This document shows positions 25,304 to 36,641 of a stretch of 64,000 bases of DNA, piece after piece (position 1 is the stretch's first letter; every line of letters starts with the position of its first letter). Under the pieces are notes generated by a model that saw only the letters and a program-made list of their open reading frames with translations, had not been told where the DNA came from and ran no database searches. The position numbers and the translations under genes are program-made. The stretch is taken from positions 2,108,001-2,172,000 of the forward strand of contig NW_025062475.1 in NCBI RefSeq assembly GCF_000002995.4, written 5' to 3'. This stretch comes from Brugia malayi. Taxonomy: Eukaryota > Nematoda > Chromadorea > Rhabditida > Onchocercidae.

Positions 25304-27237
25304 TTAAATTTTTTTTTTTAAACTAAATTCTAATTTTATAAATTGTGTCCAATTTTAATAATAATATATGATTGATGATGAAGTGATCTGTAATTAGTTG
25401 CAATTAAATAATTCAAAAATTTTAATGTTTAAATAATAAATTTTTAGCTAACATTGATTTTTGTTCTTTTTTGTAAAATTTAACAATGACTAATAAATTT
25501 TGATAAAATATTGCAAAAAAAAAAAGGAAAATAAAATCAACAACAAAATATTCATTTGTCAAAAAAAAAAAAAAATTTATTCCGCAATTACATTTTGACT
25601 AAAATCAGAAAAATGGTGATGGAAAGATGAAAAAAAAAAAAAAACCCATGGGAATGAAACTAAAACAAATTTTTAGCTTATTGAATATTCAATTTTAGTA
25701 TTGGTGACAATTCTTTACTATAAATTTAAGAAATAAACAATTTTTTTATTTTCTTGAAATATAATAAATTATTATAACTTTTTGATATTATTTTTGTACA
25801 GCAATGTTTGTGTGACAAATGCGCCCTACAATAATCATTTATATTGTGTAATTTTTATTTTCTTCATTTTTTATTGTTTCATTTCTGTAAATATTTTACA
25901 TATCAATGAAAAATGAAAAAAAAAAAAGGATAATAATGAAATAAAAGATTCTATTAATTAAAAAAAAAAAAGTATAACAAAGTAATTCAATTAATTTTGT
26001 AAATGTTTCCAGCATTTATAAAATTTTTAACTTAAAAAGATTTTTTAAAATTATGGAATAAAAGTAATTTTTATTGTAATATGTAAGAATTAGAATGAAA
26101 AAGTTATTCTACTTAATGTGAGGAAATTTTTTAATTTTGCTAAGCAATAAATTATTTTTTTTTTTTAAACTGAAGCTAAAAGTTGAAATGTAATCGAATT
26201 AAATTAAATTTATAAATTAATTTATAGTTAATAATTTAAATAGAAAATTTTCTCCTCTAAAACTAATTTTTTCTTTTTTTTTTTTTTTTGTTCTAATAAT
26301 TAGGGTAATAATTTATTCAACAATTTATATTCTGAAATAATTTTTAATTAGCGAAAATGCTAATTACTTTTTTGCAATTTGTTATTGGATAAAAATTTTG
26401 ATCTTATTAAAATGAAACAGTAATTAGTGATATGATAGTGATTAAAATGAAACAGTAATTAGTGATATGATAGTGATTAAAATGAAACAGTAATTAGTGA
26501 TATGATAGTGATTAAAATGAAACAGTAATTAGTGATATGATAGTGATTAAAATGAAACAGTAATTAGTGATATGATAGTGATTAAAATGAAACAGTAATT
26601 AGTGATATGATAGTGATTAAAATGAAACAGTAATTAGTGATATGATAGTGATTAAAATGAAACAGTAATTAGTGATATGATAGTGATTAAAATGAAACAG
26701 TAATTAGTGATATGACAGTGATTAAAATCAAACAGTAATTAGTGATATGACAGTGATAAATATTTTAAATATTATGAAAGAGATCACGATCATCCATGAA
26801 AGTAATGATAACTCGATACGATCACTAAATGACCTCTAATCAGTGACCTCTGTCTAATAATTACAAACAATCTATATACATACTTATATGCTGCATAACA
26901 ACAGGTAATAATTAAAACTATTCTATTGTTTTATTAAAATTATAATTAATCAACAAATGATTGACAAAAAAATAAAATTTTTTGATAATAATTATTTTAA
27001 TTAATGAATCAATAAATGCATTAACTTAATTAGGTGACAAATGAACTTAATACATTTTGATGTTATCTTTTCATAATTACAAATATAATTTGCTAATTAT
27101 GATTAGAAAAAAATTTTGAATGTGAAATAAACAAAATAATTGATTGTGTAGGTTAAAATTAATTTTAAATTAATTATTTTAATTTTTTTTTTTTGAGTAT
27201 AATAAAACGATAAATATTGCAGATTATTAATATTAAT
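25304..27237. other. Spacer between the tandem membrane-protein genes
   Basis: No coding exon is recognised. It contains the poly(A) signal candidate of the first gene (25435-25440), A/T homopolymers and the 35-bp minisatellite at 26405-26756. An acceptor (TTGCAG) ends at 27222, 16 bp before the start of the second gene. Confidence 0.6.
26405..26756. repeat. Minisatellite, 35-bp unit, about 10 copies
   Basis: Each unit contains ATTAAAATGAAACAGTAATT followed by AGTGATATGATAGTG. Nearly all copies are identical; the last two change ATGATAGTG to ATGACAGTG and one has AAATCAAAC in place of AAATGAAAC. The low divergence points to recent expansion or homogenisation. Confidence 0.95.
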
Positions 27238-29409
27238 ATGCGATTATCATTTGGTACTTTGCTTTGGTACATTTTAACATTTTGTCATATTTTATCAGCG
27301 CAATTTTGGACAGATGTTAAACTAGAAGAATTGAAATGGTTAAATGATTGTGATTTAAGTAATACCTGTATTCAACCAACACTTCAATTACGTCTTATCA
27401 ATATACTCAATAATGAAACTATCTCTAAAACTCTAATTGTTAACTTTGATAAACAACAGGTTTATATTTTTTTGAAATTATTATTATTATTATTATGAAA
27501 AAGAGAAATACGATTTTTTTTTTCAGAAAAAACTTTTACAAGTTTAGTTAGTTTATAAAAATTTAAGACAGGTAAAACTCATTTAATATCATATTGGAGT
27601 GAAGGAACACCTGATATGATAATTTCAAGTATTACTATTAATGGAATTGATCCTGATTATGATTTCACAAGACTTTGTGATACAACTGGAACTATTTTTC
27701 TATTTCGATTACCTCAAATGGTAAAGTAATTATCTTTTTTTTTTTTTCTTGTTCTTTATATTTGTTTATTTATTATTTATTTGTTTATTTATTATACATT
27801 CATATTTGTTTATTTGTTATTGTTCATATAAATAGCATAATGATTAATTATAATAATAACTGCATTAATTGTTTCAATTCAAGAATTATATTAGTCAGAA
27901 ATTAATTATAAAGTAATTTTATCATGAAATAATCATTGTTTGGTAATAATTTAGAAAAATATGACCGAAATGTCAGGTATGTGTTTTAAAGCGCAGTTAG
28001 CTTTTACCAATTATTCCGATCAATGTTCACATTTGATTAATTCGACAACCGTAAGTAACGGATCTATCTGGCAAAAAATTTTAAGTTTTATTAATTATGA
28101 ATAATGATTAACAGATTTCATTTGTTTTTTGTTTTTTTGAAATGAATAAATTCCAAAAAAAAAAAAAAAAAAAAAGAAAATAATGAATAAAAATTTTGAA
28201 ATGTTTACAACTCTTCGTATTATAACATCAAGAATTTGAAATTTATAAAATTTGCGCTGATTAATAAAATAGAATTTTATTTTGAATATAATTTTAATTA
28301 TTCATTATTGTTCCTTGCTATCAACACCATTACAAATAACTTATTGCAAAATTTTATTGCAAAAATTTTTGAAAAGTTTAATCAGTGCTTAATTTATTCG
28401 TAAAATTATTACTAAATAAACGAATAATGCACAAATATTTATAAATAAATAAAAGTAAAGTTAAAATATATTGAAATTTTGATTCAAACAAAAGAGATAA
28501 TACAATAAGTATTGTTATTGATCAATTCTTAGAATGATATGATCATAATAGAATAGTAAATAAGAATGAAATAATCAAATATGTCAAATTCATTTAAATA
28601 TAATTAAATTTAAAGTAAATTAAAAAAAAAAAACAAAATATAAAATTAATAATGATAAATGTAAAATTACATAACTTTATTTGTATAATCTCATTTTGTA
28701 TCTTTCACACCCTTAAATAAATTAAATTAAAGATTAAATTAAATTCTAGATATTAACTTATGAAGAGGGTCAAAAAGGTCAATTGTATATATTTATTGTT
28801 TATTATTTGAGAACAGAATGAAACTTTATCATTTTCAGGTTCAAACAAATCAAAACATTTCTTCTCTGACAATAACTACTGGCTGTTTAATTACATGTTT
28901 AATGCTAATTTATATTTCTTTCATTATAAATCGTACTATAAGAATGGAATCTAAAAAAGGTGCACAAATTAAACGGTAAAACTTCATTAATTAAAAGTTA
29001 ATCATTCTTAAAAATAAAACTTTTCCATTGGTATATTTCTTTTTTTGTGTTCATTTTCACATAATTTTAAAACTATTAAGTTTTTTTTTTTCTTTTCGTT
29101 AATAAGTTATATCATTTTTTCGTTAATAAGTTATATCAAAAAGTTCTTTTTTTTTTTAATTAGATAAATGATTTAATTAAGAAAAGTTAATTTAGTATTT
29201 GTTATATGTTTAGAACATCAATATCAAAAGCATCGATATCAAATGCTATTTCATTAAATCCTACAAAAAATTCCAGTAATTATGTAAAATCACAAATTTT
29301 ACCGATTAGTATTGAATCAGAAAATGCGAATTTAATCAAACCTTCTACCATTTTGTTTACTCCAAAGCATATATTTTCTGCAAATTCATCATTTTGTAGT
29401 TCAATATAA
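27238..29409 (+). CDS. Type I membrane protein, copy 2 of a tandem pair, 267 aa
   Basis: The family is not recognised. Five exons: 27238-27459, 27568-27720, 27955-28050, 28839-28975, 29214-29409, with intron phases 0, 0, 0, 2, the same as in its neighbour at 22541-25303. The exon 2 acceptor is taken as TTTAAG ending at 27567, because this keeps phase 0 and aligns with the paralog. Residues 1-21 form a signal peptide (cleavage likely after ILSA). The outer part has C-x5-C (CDLSNTC), GIDPDYDFTRLCDTT, MCFKAQLAF and DQC, matching the paralog in order; HCPWC is reduced to one cysteine. One transmembrane helix lies at about 167-187. The Ser/Ile/Asn-rich tail of about 80 residues is unlike that of copy 1. 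The pair probably arose by tandem duplication, with free divergence of the tails. Confidence 0.8.
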
Positions 29410-31934
29410 ATAATACATCAATTGTGATTAATTATTTCTACATAATTCTTTCTTCCTTATTTTCAGTGCTATTTTAGTTAGTTTTCATTAAACTATTACA
29501 ATCTCAATTTTATTCACTGAATCAAAACTTTTTTTTTTTTTTCTACGGTATTGAGGAATAGTAACTATTTTGTTTTATTCTACTAAAATGCTTCTAGTTA
29601 TAATCATTTAGTTATCCTTTTTTTAAAAAAAATGATTGATTGAAATTACAATTTTTTATCAAATTTATTATTTTAAGCTCTCGAATGCCCACGAGAATTT
29701 TCAATGATACTTTCTGGTTCTTTGTCTTTTTTTCTTTTTTGAATTTAACAAAATTTGACAGTTTGTCGCTAATTCATCACGGTGTGATAATAGATAAGCA
29801 ATTCTAAAAGGCACAACAAAGCAAATGTCAAAGCTTTAATGAAGCCAAAGGTTATAATTACTATGATATATGATGTACGTCAAATTGACGTTACCGTATA
29901 CATTTTCCATATACGTATACGTCAAATTGACGTTACCGTATACATTTTCCATATACGTATACGTCAAATTGACGTTACCATATACGTTTTCCATATATGC
30001 ATATGTCAAATTGACGTTACCACATACGTTTTCCATATATGCATACGTCAAATTGACGTTACCATATACGTTTTCCATATATGCATACGTCAAATTGACG
30101 TTACCATATACGTTTTCCATATATGCATATGTCAAATTGACGTTACCATATACGTTTTCCATATATGCATATGTCAAATTGACGTTACCATATACGTTTT
30201 CCATATATGCATATGTCAAATTGACGTTACCATATACGTTTTCCATATATGCATATGTCAAATTGACGATACCATATACGTTTTCCATATATGCATACGT
30301 CAATTGACGTTACCATATACGTTTTCCATATATGCATATGTCAAATTGACGATACCATATACGTTTTCCATATATGCATACGTCAAATTGACGTTACCAT
30401 ATACGTTTTCCATATATGCATATGTCAAATTGACGTTACCACATACGTTTTCCATATATGCATACGTCAAATTGACGTTACCATATACGTTTTCCATATA
30501 TGCATACGTCAAATTGACGTTACCATATACGTTTTCCATATATGCATATGTCAAATTGACGTTACCATATACGTCAGTCATATACGTTTTCAATGAAACA
30601 TATTTGTACTGCAATACATCAATAAATTCTGTTTTATTTTTTACATATTTTCATACTTCTTTGATTTCTATTTCACTAATCTTTGTATTCCTTAAATTCC
30701 ATCAAACCAAATTCTCTTTACTACCAAATTTTATAATTTGTTCATTTTTAAACTAAATATTAGCAATGTACGTAAGATATGGTACCGTACCGTTTTCATT
30801 CATAAACTACAGCATGTTACCGTATTCTTTTTATTTATAAAGTACGATATCACTTACCTCATGTCATTTTCTGTCACAAGTCGAGCTGTACTGTAACATT
30901 TGTGTCACCATTCCGGTCAATGTTGTTTTGTAATTGATGTTTGCATAAAATGTCGAAATATTTTAACTATTTGAATTAAACCATGTATAATATTAAACCA
31001 TGCATATACAATTAAGTATGCTAACATTTGAGCAATTACAAAATTTATCACAGAATCATTTTTGATTTAAAATATTTTCTCAATTCAAGGTATAAATCAT
31101 ATATTAAGATTTTTATTTCTCTTAATCAATTAGTTGCATAACAAAAAAATATTTAGAAAGAAAAAAAAAAAAAGAAAGAGAAAAATGAATTGCCATAAAT
31201 TGAAAACATTTTTTTTTAAAAAAAAAGAAAAGGACATTTGGGAAACAAAAAAGTTAAAATGAAAGTACTGTTAATGATAAGTAAGCAAATACATTTAATC
31301 GAAAATAAATGAACAAGAACAAATCATTAAAACAATGAACTGAAACTCTCACTCTCGCATTAACAAACATTACAACTATCAAAACATTTTGTTGCAATGA
31401 GATTCCAATTTTCATTACGTCACACCAAACCTTTTATATATAATTGCACGTTGAAACCATTTGGGGTTTCATTTTCCACGTGGATTGCGTCATTTTTTGA
31501 CGTAAAGTTGTTGTTATCATTTGCTTATTGTCTTTTTATGCATTTGATATGCAACTATTTCTTTCACTCAGATGACAATTTATAAAATCAAAGAATAACG
31601 TTGTTTAGGATTTCTTGAATACAGACGCAGTGTGAAAGTTAATAATCTCATCGATTGTAAAATCATAAATTCTTTATTTCAAATAAAGTCTATTTCTGAT
31701 GTTTATTATTTTTTTTTTTTTTTTTTGAAGAGTGGAGTTTAGTTTTGTGAAATTTTTTAGTTGTTCCATGATAACCAAAATAGTATGATCAGTGCGCATC
31801 CCGTACAGTTTGGTTTGTTATTAAGAGATTCTTTTTATTTTTTGAATTTAATTTAAAGCTACTCTTAATCCGTGTTTATATCTGCTTAGTATATTTTTTT
31901 TTCTTTAATTACTGATGTGTAGCAGTATTTTCAG
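29410..31934. other. Spacer between the membrane-protein pair and Nup50
   Basis: It holds the 42-bp minisatellite (29876-30590). Downstream, at 30750-31930, composition becomes gradually less AT-rich. A short open frame at 31397-31585 has no splice context and no recognisable features. Upstream exons of Nup50 might lie here but none could be identified. Confidence 0.5.
29876..30590. repeat. Minisatellite, 42-bp unit, 17 copies, with internal palindromes
   Basis: The unit runs from CGTCAAATTGACG through TTACCATATACGTTTTCCAT to ATATGCATA. Spacing between CGTCAAATTGACG blocks is 42 bp, with 17 blocks from 29878 to about 30560 and a single-base deletion in one copy (CGTCAATTGACG, about 30300). 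About half of the copies read TGTCAAATTGACG. Each block is an inverted pair of TGACG/CGTCA half-sites. Because 42 is a multiple of three, long open frames exist on both strands (for example 29836-30303 minus, repeating YMENVYGNVNLTYA); these are not called as genes. Confidence 0.95.
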
Positions 31935-31945
31935 GATTACTTTTA

Positions 31946-34900
31946 ATGTATTTAAGCAATTGGCAAAAAATGAAGCACACTGAAGCAGAAAAGCTCTTCC
32001 TCGAAAAAATGGCTGTTCTTAATAAAACATTTTTGTATTTCATTCAGTGTTCCGTTAAAGAAATGCCTGATGCAGATTTGGTTATTACTTTCTTCTTTTG
32101 GTCAAAAAAATTTATCTATTTTTCTAAAACAAATCTTTGAATTATTCTTTGAAATTAAAAGAATAAGTAAACCGAGGTTCATTTTATTTAACGTTCATTA
32201 GATAGATAAAATGAACTTATTGGTTTTCAGTCACCTTGCGTTCGTGATTATCTGAAACATGTCGAAGAACTGGATCGAACTTATGGGAATATGCCTAATG
32301 GGGATGATAACGCGCCTACCGATAGTGGTAAAAAAAATGAAGTTATCAATGATTTATCGGAAACAAATCCATCAGAAAAAGACCTGGACAATGGAAGTGG
32401 AATGGAGATGAACTCTAGTCCTATGCAAGAAAAATCTGTATCCAGTGCGATAACATTATTTAGTAACACTACAAATTCGGCCAATGTTTCAAAATTTTCA
32501 TTGGACGTATCTACAGCATCATCATCTGGATCAGGTAAACATTTGCCTTTCAGTTCTTTAAACTGAAAAACAAGCTTATTAAAACTGCTTTTCGTTCCCG
32601 ATGTCTACCTGTAAACGTTTTTACAGGTCTTTTAATTGCTGTTTTATACTTCAAAATCTGAACATATTTAAAATAGCCTTTTTTTTTTTCTTTAAAGTGA
32701 TATTGCAGAGTTAAAATGTGGTATTGTTAATATTTTTGATGTTAAATTATCCAGTTTTTTAGATATCTTTTTAGACGAAGATAATTTGGATATGGTTTGC
32801 CAGAATGTTACATTTTTTAGATATTCTATTACCATTATTTTTTACGTTTTCCACTGTTCTTCGATCAAGTTTGTAACTATTTTAGTCATAGCTTTAGCTT
32901 TAGTAAGACAGCTTCCACATTTCTTGTTTATGGGATGACGGTTTTCAGTTTGTTTACAGTTGTTTTATAGTTAATAATTTATGTTTACTGCTTCATTTTA
33001 TTTTTAGAAAAGCGAGGAAGGAAGAGGGCAAAAAAAGGTGGTCCTGAAGGAGATGATGAGGAAGTAATTATTTCAAATCATGTAAGTCTTGGTACAATTG
33101 TTTGTGACTTCTTTCAGTGATTTTACTAACTTTTTGTTTTTTCACAGTTATATGAATTATTCTTAGTCTAGCAGATTTAAATAAAAGAGAAACTTTTCCA
33201 TGGAAAAGTTTCCATTATCTCTGAACAAGATGAGAAATAGAAGTTACTTCATTTTCAGCTAAGAATACAGGAATGATTCTGTTATTCATTAGTCCCTTTT
33301 TTGTCAAGAATATATAGGCGTTAGGAGTAATTATAATTTGAAATAAATGTTGTCAAAGATTTATTGTTGTAATTCAGAATTTTTAGAACGTTCCGACTTC
33401 ACAGCGTTCAGCAAGTTCGAAAAAATGTCACGTCGAAACAACTCATAGTCAGATTTCGCAGTCGTCTCCGCTGTCGCTACCTTCCAATAGCCCGATTCCC
33501 AAAAGTATTTTAAAAAGAAGCTCTGATAGCAGGAATGATTCGAAAGCAGAAACAGAAAAAGAAGGTTTCCAGAAAAAAAATATAGATGACGTTGAAGAAA
33601 CAGACACCAACAACAAAATTCCTTTGTTTTTATTTGGCCAAAAAGATTTAAAGAAAAATGAGCCACTAAAAAATCCACAAAATTTTGTTTTCTCCAAATC
33701 ACCCTCCGAAAAAGGATTAATTGAGAAAGGCGACGATAAAAAGTAAGCATCTTAGTTGTTATGGATAATTTTGGGCTTATTATAAATTTTTTGATTGCCC
33801 AAAACTTATGCTTCAGGTTGATAAGTACAAAATTGACCTTCGTTAAAACTAGAATGGTGTGATAGTATCAGTTTGATAGTTTGGTTAATATCATAATCTT
33901 AGTACTGACAGTTTCCATACCCTCATTCAAATGTTACAGAGAACTAAATAAGGAATTAGCTGACAAATCTCATGTAACTCCAGCATTCTCATTCTTGAAA
34001 CCGGTTGTTACTGAAGGGAATTGTGATTACTCCAATTCTTCGAAAACTAAATTAGGTTATCTTTACATTATGATTTTCCAACTGTTTAAGAATATTGCTG
34101 TGTTTGAAATGTTAGTTCATTGAACTTTAGGATAAAATTTTTTTCTGGTTTTATAAGATTATATTATTTTGATTCTTTTCTTCGTTTACATATTTTTTTC
34201 GGTTTTACTCCCAATCTATTTATTTTCAGAATTTAAATTTGGTGCGCCACCCCCTGTTCAGTCAGAACCAGATAATGAAGGTGGGTAATCAGTGAATCTT
34301 TTCTTGGTATGACCCAAAATAAAACATTCATCCAGTCAATATTTTACAGTTTTCTAGGTGAAGAAAGTGAATATGTTCCACCAAAACCAGAAACTGTGCT
34401 TGCGGAAGAACCGAAAGCGATATTCTCGTCCAAGTAAGTGCATCCAAATGAGATAATAGCCATCTAAGGCATTTCGTATGCATGTATGTGTTGTAGATGT
34501 TCGGTATTTGTGCTGAAAGGAACGGAGTATGAAAAACTTGGAATTGGACAGCTTCATATCAAAACCGATGAAACCGATGGTGCAAAGAAAATTCTACTCA
34601 TCCGTGCTGCCACTACCACTGGTAAATTTATTAGTAACTATTGAGGATTTTATTTAAATGTTTGTAGATCATGTACGAGAATGGTTTTCTCTTTAACTGT
34701 AAGAAATGATAACGATAACGAAAATTTTGCGTATATTAATAATAGCAAAATATATAGTGAGAGTTTGTTCATAATAATCATGGTAAGTCCGACTTGACAG
34801 CAGAAACACAACAATGTATTTAGCATGTAAATTAGATGGAATGATAATAATCATTGCTTGAGCTCTAAAAGTGGAAGGTTGAGAGGTGTGTGAACCATAT

Positions 34901-35479
34901 AAAGATACCTATGATGAATTATTTATTTTCAATTGTTTTTGCAGGTACTGTATGGGTAAATTCGTATATCGATGAATCTATGAAACATGTGATTGTTGAG
35001 GACGTCAAATTAAGGGTATGTCTTCAAGACCATTTGTCTTTCGTTTTTGGAATTAAATTTTCTTTATTGAAGAAAGGATTTTGCCAAATACGAAAGAAAG
35101 CATTGCTGCAAAGAGCTCTATGAACATTTTCATGTTTAAGTATGATTTCAGCAGGAAGGGAAAATGTTAAACGAACATGGAGTTTGTGCTTTAAAAAGTA
35201 GACAATATTATATTATAAGAAGTATAAAGCTTTCTGTTATGAATAACGTGAGATAATAAATCCTTCTGCTTCCGTGTGAAATCCTCTGTTGAATTTTATA
35301 TCTCGCATTTAAGATAAAATGAAGTTAGTAAGAGGAAGCATTTGGATTTTTTCAAAAAATATTTTTAGATAAATTGTATATCAAATGGGTCACCATCAAC
35401 GTATTTATTACGGCTACCAAAAAAAGAAGATCGTGATCAAATAGTTTCAGAACTTCAAGGTGATAATGTTTCGTCTTAG
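31946..35479 (+). CDS. Nup50: Nucleoporin Nup50 (NPP-16-like), about 472 aa
   Basis: Nuclear-basket nucleoporin that binds importin alpha and Ran during transport. Exons: 31946-32080, 32231-32534, 33008-33081, 33387-33742, 33940-34055, 34230-34280, 34358-34433, 34497-34621, 34945-35015, 35369-35479. Residues 10-60 match the family's LN..F.....V...P...DLSP....YLKHVEEL region; a basic cluster KRGRKRAKK (about 148-156) is a likely nuclear signal; sparse FG-type motifs include LFLFGQ and FKFGAP. Residues about 347-465 form the Ran-binding domain (EYVPPKPE, FVLKGTEYEKLGIGQLHI, ILLIRAATTTGTVWVNSYID, YLLRLPKKEDRD). About 100 N-terminal residues found in vertebrate Nup50 are not seen; the start may be the ATG at 31946 after an acceptor ending at 31934, or further exons may be missed. 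The last exon could instead splice at 35460 to 36577-36617, ending GKRNINPEKRKLC (479 aa). Confidence 0.85.
32608..32629. repeat. Inverted repeat in Nup50 intron 2
   Basis: ACCTGTAAA and its exact reverse complement TTTACAGGT are separated by four bases (CGTT). It lies in the intron after exon 2. The function is unknown. Confidence 0.7.
33189..33212. repeat. Perfect 24-bp palindrome in Nup50 intron 3
   Basis: GAAACTTTTCCA is followed directly by its exact reverse complement with no spacer. Confidence 0.95.
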
Positions 35480-36339
35480 AGAATTATTTAGTAACTGTTA
35501 TCATTATGTTATTGTTGTATCTTTTACAGCATTATTTTCATTTGGTTACCAAAGTTTGTCATTACTGTTTGAATACAAATTAAATAGTTTTCCAATATAT
35601 CAGTTCTTGTTTACACTGTTGTTAACAGGTAATTTACCTCATACTTCATTCTTTTATGATCCAGTCCTTATCAGAAATGATGTTTGTATTTCAAAGATTG
35701 TTTTTGATTCACGGATCGATTACTGGAAAGAGCTCGTGTTCTATGCTGTCATGCTTGTTCATTGTGTTAGAATAAGATGGCTTGTTTTGAGAATTTAAAA
35801 TAGTTGGAAAGAAAGGAGCGAAAAAAGTACGAATGGAATGAATGTGTGGAATAGAGTACCTCTGTGCCTCTGTTAAAGTTTGAATAAATGAAGAATCAAT
35901 ACCGAGAAAGTATGGTAAAATATAAAGAAGATATAAATCTTATAAGCAGGATCCTCGATCTTGAATTTTTGGTCCAGAAACGCGACATTATCTTTCCATT
36001 TGTATCTGCCATTTTTATGGTTGCAATGTATCATATTATCGTACGGTAAGATGACCTCATCCACTGAAAATCAGTAATCAAATGGCCTTGGTGAGGTAGT
36101 CGTGTGACCTTTAGTTTAAGCTGCAGTAGTTCAGTAGTGTCTGAGAGGGAAGTCTTTCTTGCGGTATGCGTAGTAAAGCGCAAATGAATTTTGGCAGGCT
36201 CTCATACTCTGACGGTAAATTCGTCTGCGTGTTTCGAGTGCGTGGCGGATTGATTGCATGCAGTGAAATTCCGAGTTTTACGTGTGTGTATGTAGAGGAA
36301 ATGGAATGCAAGTTTGTTAGGTAGAGAGTAGCGTATGTT

Positions 36340-36420
36340 AATGCATTTCACGTAAATTATCGCGTTTCACGTAGGCAAAGTTAGCGTAAGTTAACGCGTT
36401 TCACGCAGGCAAAATGTTAG
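36340..36420. promoter_or_regulatory. Candidate promoter block upstream of SF3B1
   Basis: TTTCACG occurs three times in 60 bp: CATTTCACGTAAAT, CGCGTTTCACGTAGGCAAA and CGCGTTTCACGCAGGCAAA. TTAGCG(T)A(A/T)GTTAA lies between or before them, at about 36329-36342 and 36381-36395. The block is CpG-rich in an AT-rich genome and lies about 220-300 bp upstream of the SF3B1 start. Regulatory function is inferred from composition and position only. Confidence 0.35.
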
Positions 36421-36574
36421 CTCTTTGCAGTCTTTTGCTATCTTCTTTCTCTATCACTTATTTCTCAGTTTCCTGAATTATCGGTCGTAATGATCAGCGA
36501 AAATATGAATGGTATCAACATTCTAAAATTGTACCATGAAAATTTTCAACCAATTCATGATTCATTCACTTTGC

Positions 36575-36576
36575 AG
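36575..36576 (+). promoter_or_regulatory. Likely trans-splice acceptor of SF3B1
   Basis: CTTTGCAG ends at 36576, 65 bases upstream of the SF3B1 ATG at 36642, and no in-frame coding exon for SF3B1 is seen before it. The same site could alternatively be the cis acceptor of a last Nup50 exon (36577-36617). Confidence 0.4.
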
Positions 36577-36641
36577 GAAAAAGAAATATTAATCCAGAAA
36601 AACGAAAATTGTGTTGAGAAGATTTAAGGGATTTCTGCGGA

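Larger units (their letters stand above)
35480..36641. other. Spacer between Nup50 and SF3B1
   Basis: About 1.16 kb. The first half is probably Nup50 3' untranslated sequence (AATAAA at about 35882). The stretch 36080-36430 is richer in G and C and in CpG, with tandem GCGTTTCACG(T/C)AGGCAAA blocks, and may act as promoter for SF3B1. A TTTGCAG acceptor ends at 36576, 65 bp before the SF3B1 start. The small minus-strand frame at 36111-36311 has no supporting features. Confidence 0.5.

Noticed and set aside
29836..30756. Long frames on both strands (155 to 305 aa) in the 42-bp array
   Set aside because: Explained by the repeat period; mutually overlapping in several frames, with a frame switch from one deletion. 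Kept only as a low-interest finding.
31397..31585. 62-aa frame upstream of Nup50
   Set aside because: No similarity to the Nup50 N-terminus, no suitable donor, hydrophobic random content.
33361..33750. Minus-strand frames of 129 and 82 aa
   Set aside because: Shadows of Nup50 exon 4 (33387-33742), whose plus-strand frame has proper splice sites and family features.
36111..36311. Minus-strand 66-aa frame between Nup50 and SF3B1
   Set aside because: Lies in the GC-richer spacer; no start context, splice sites or recognisable motif.
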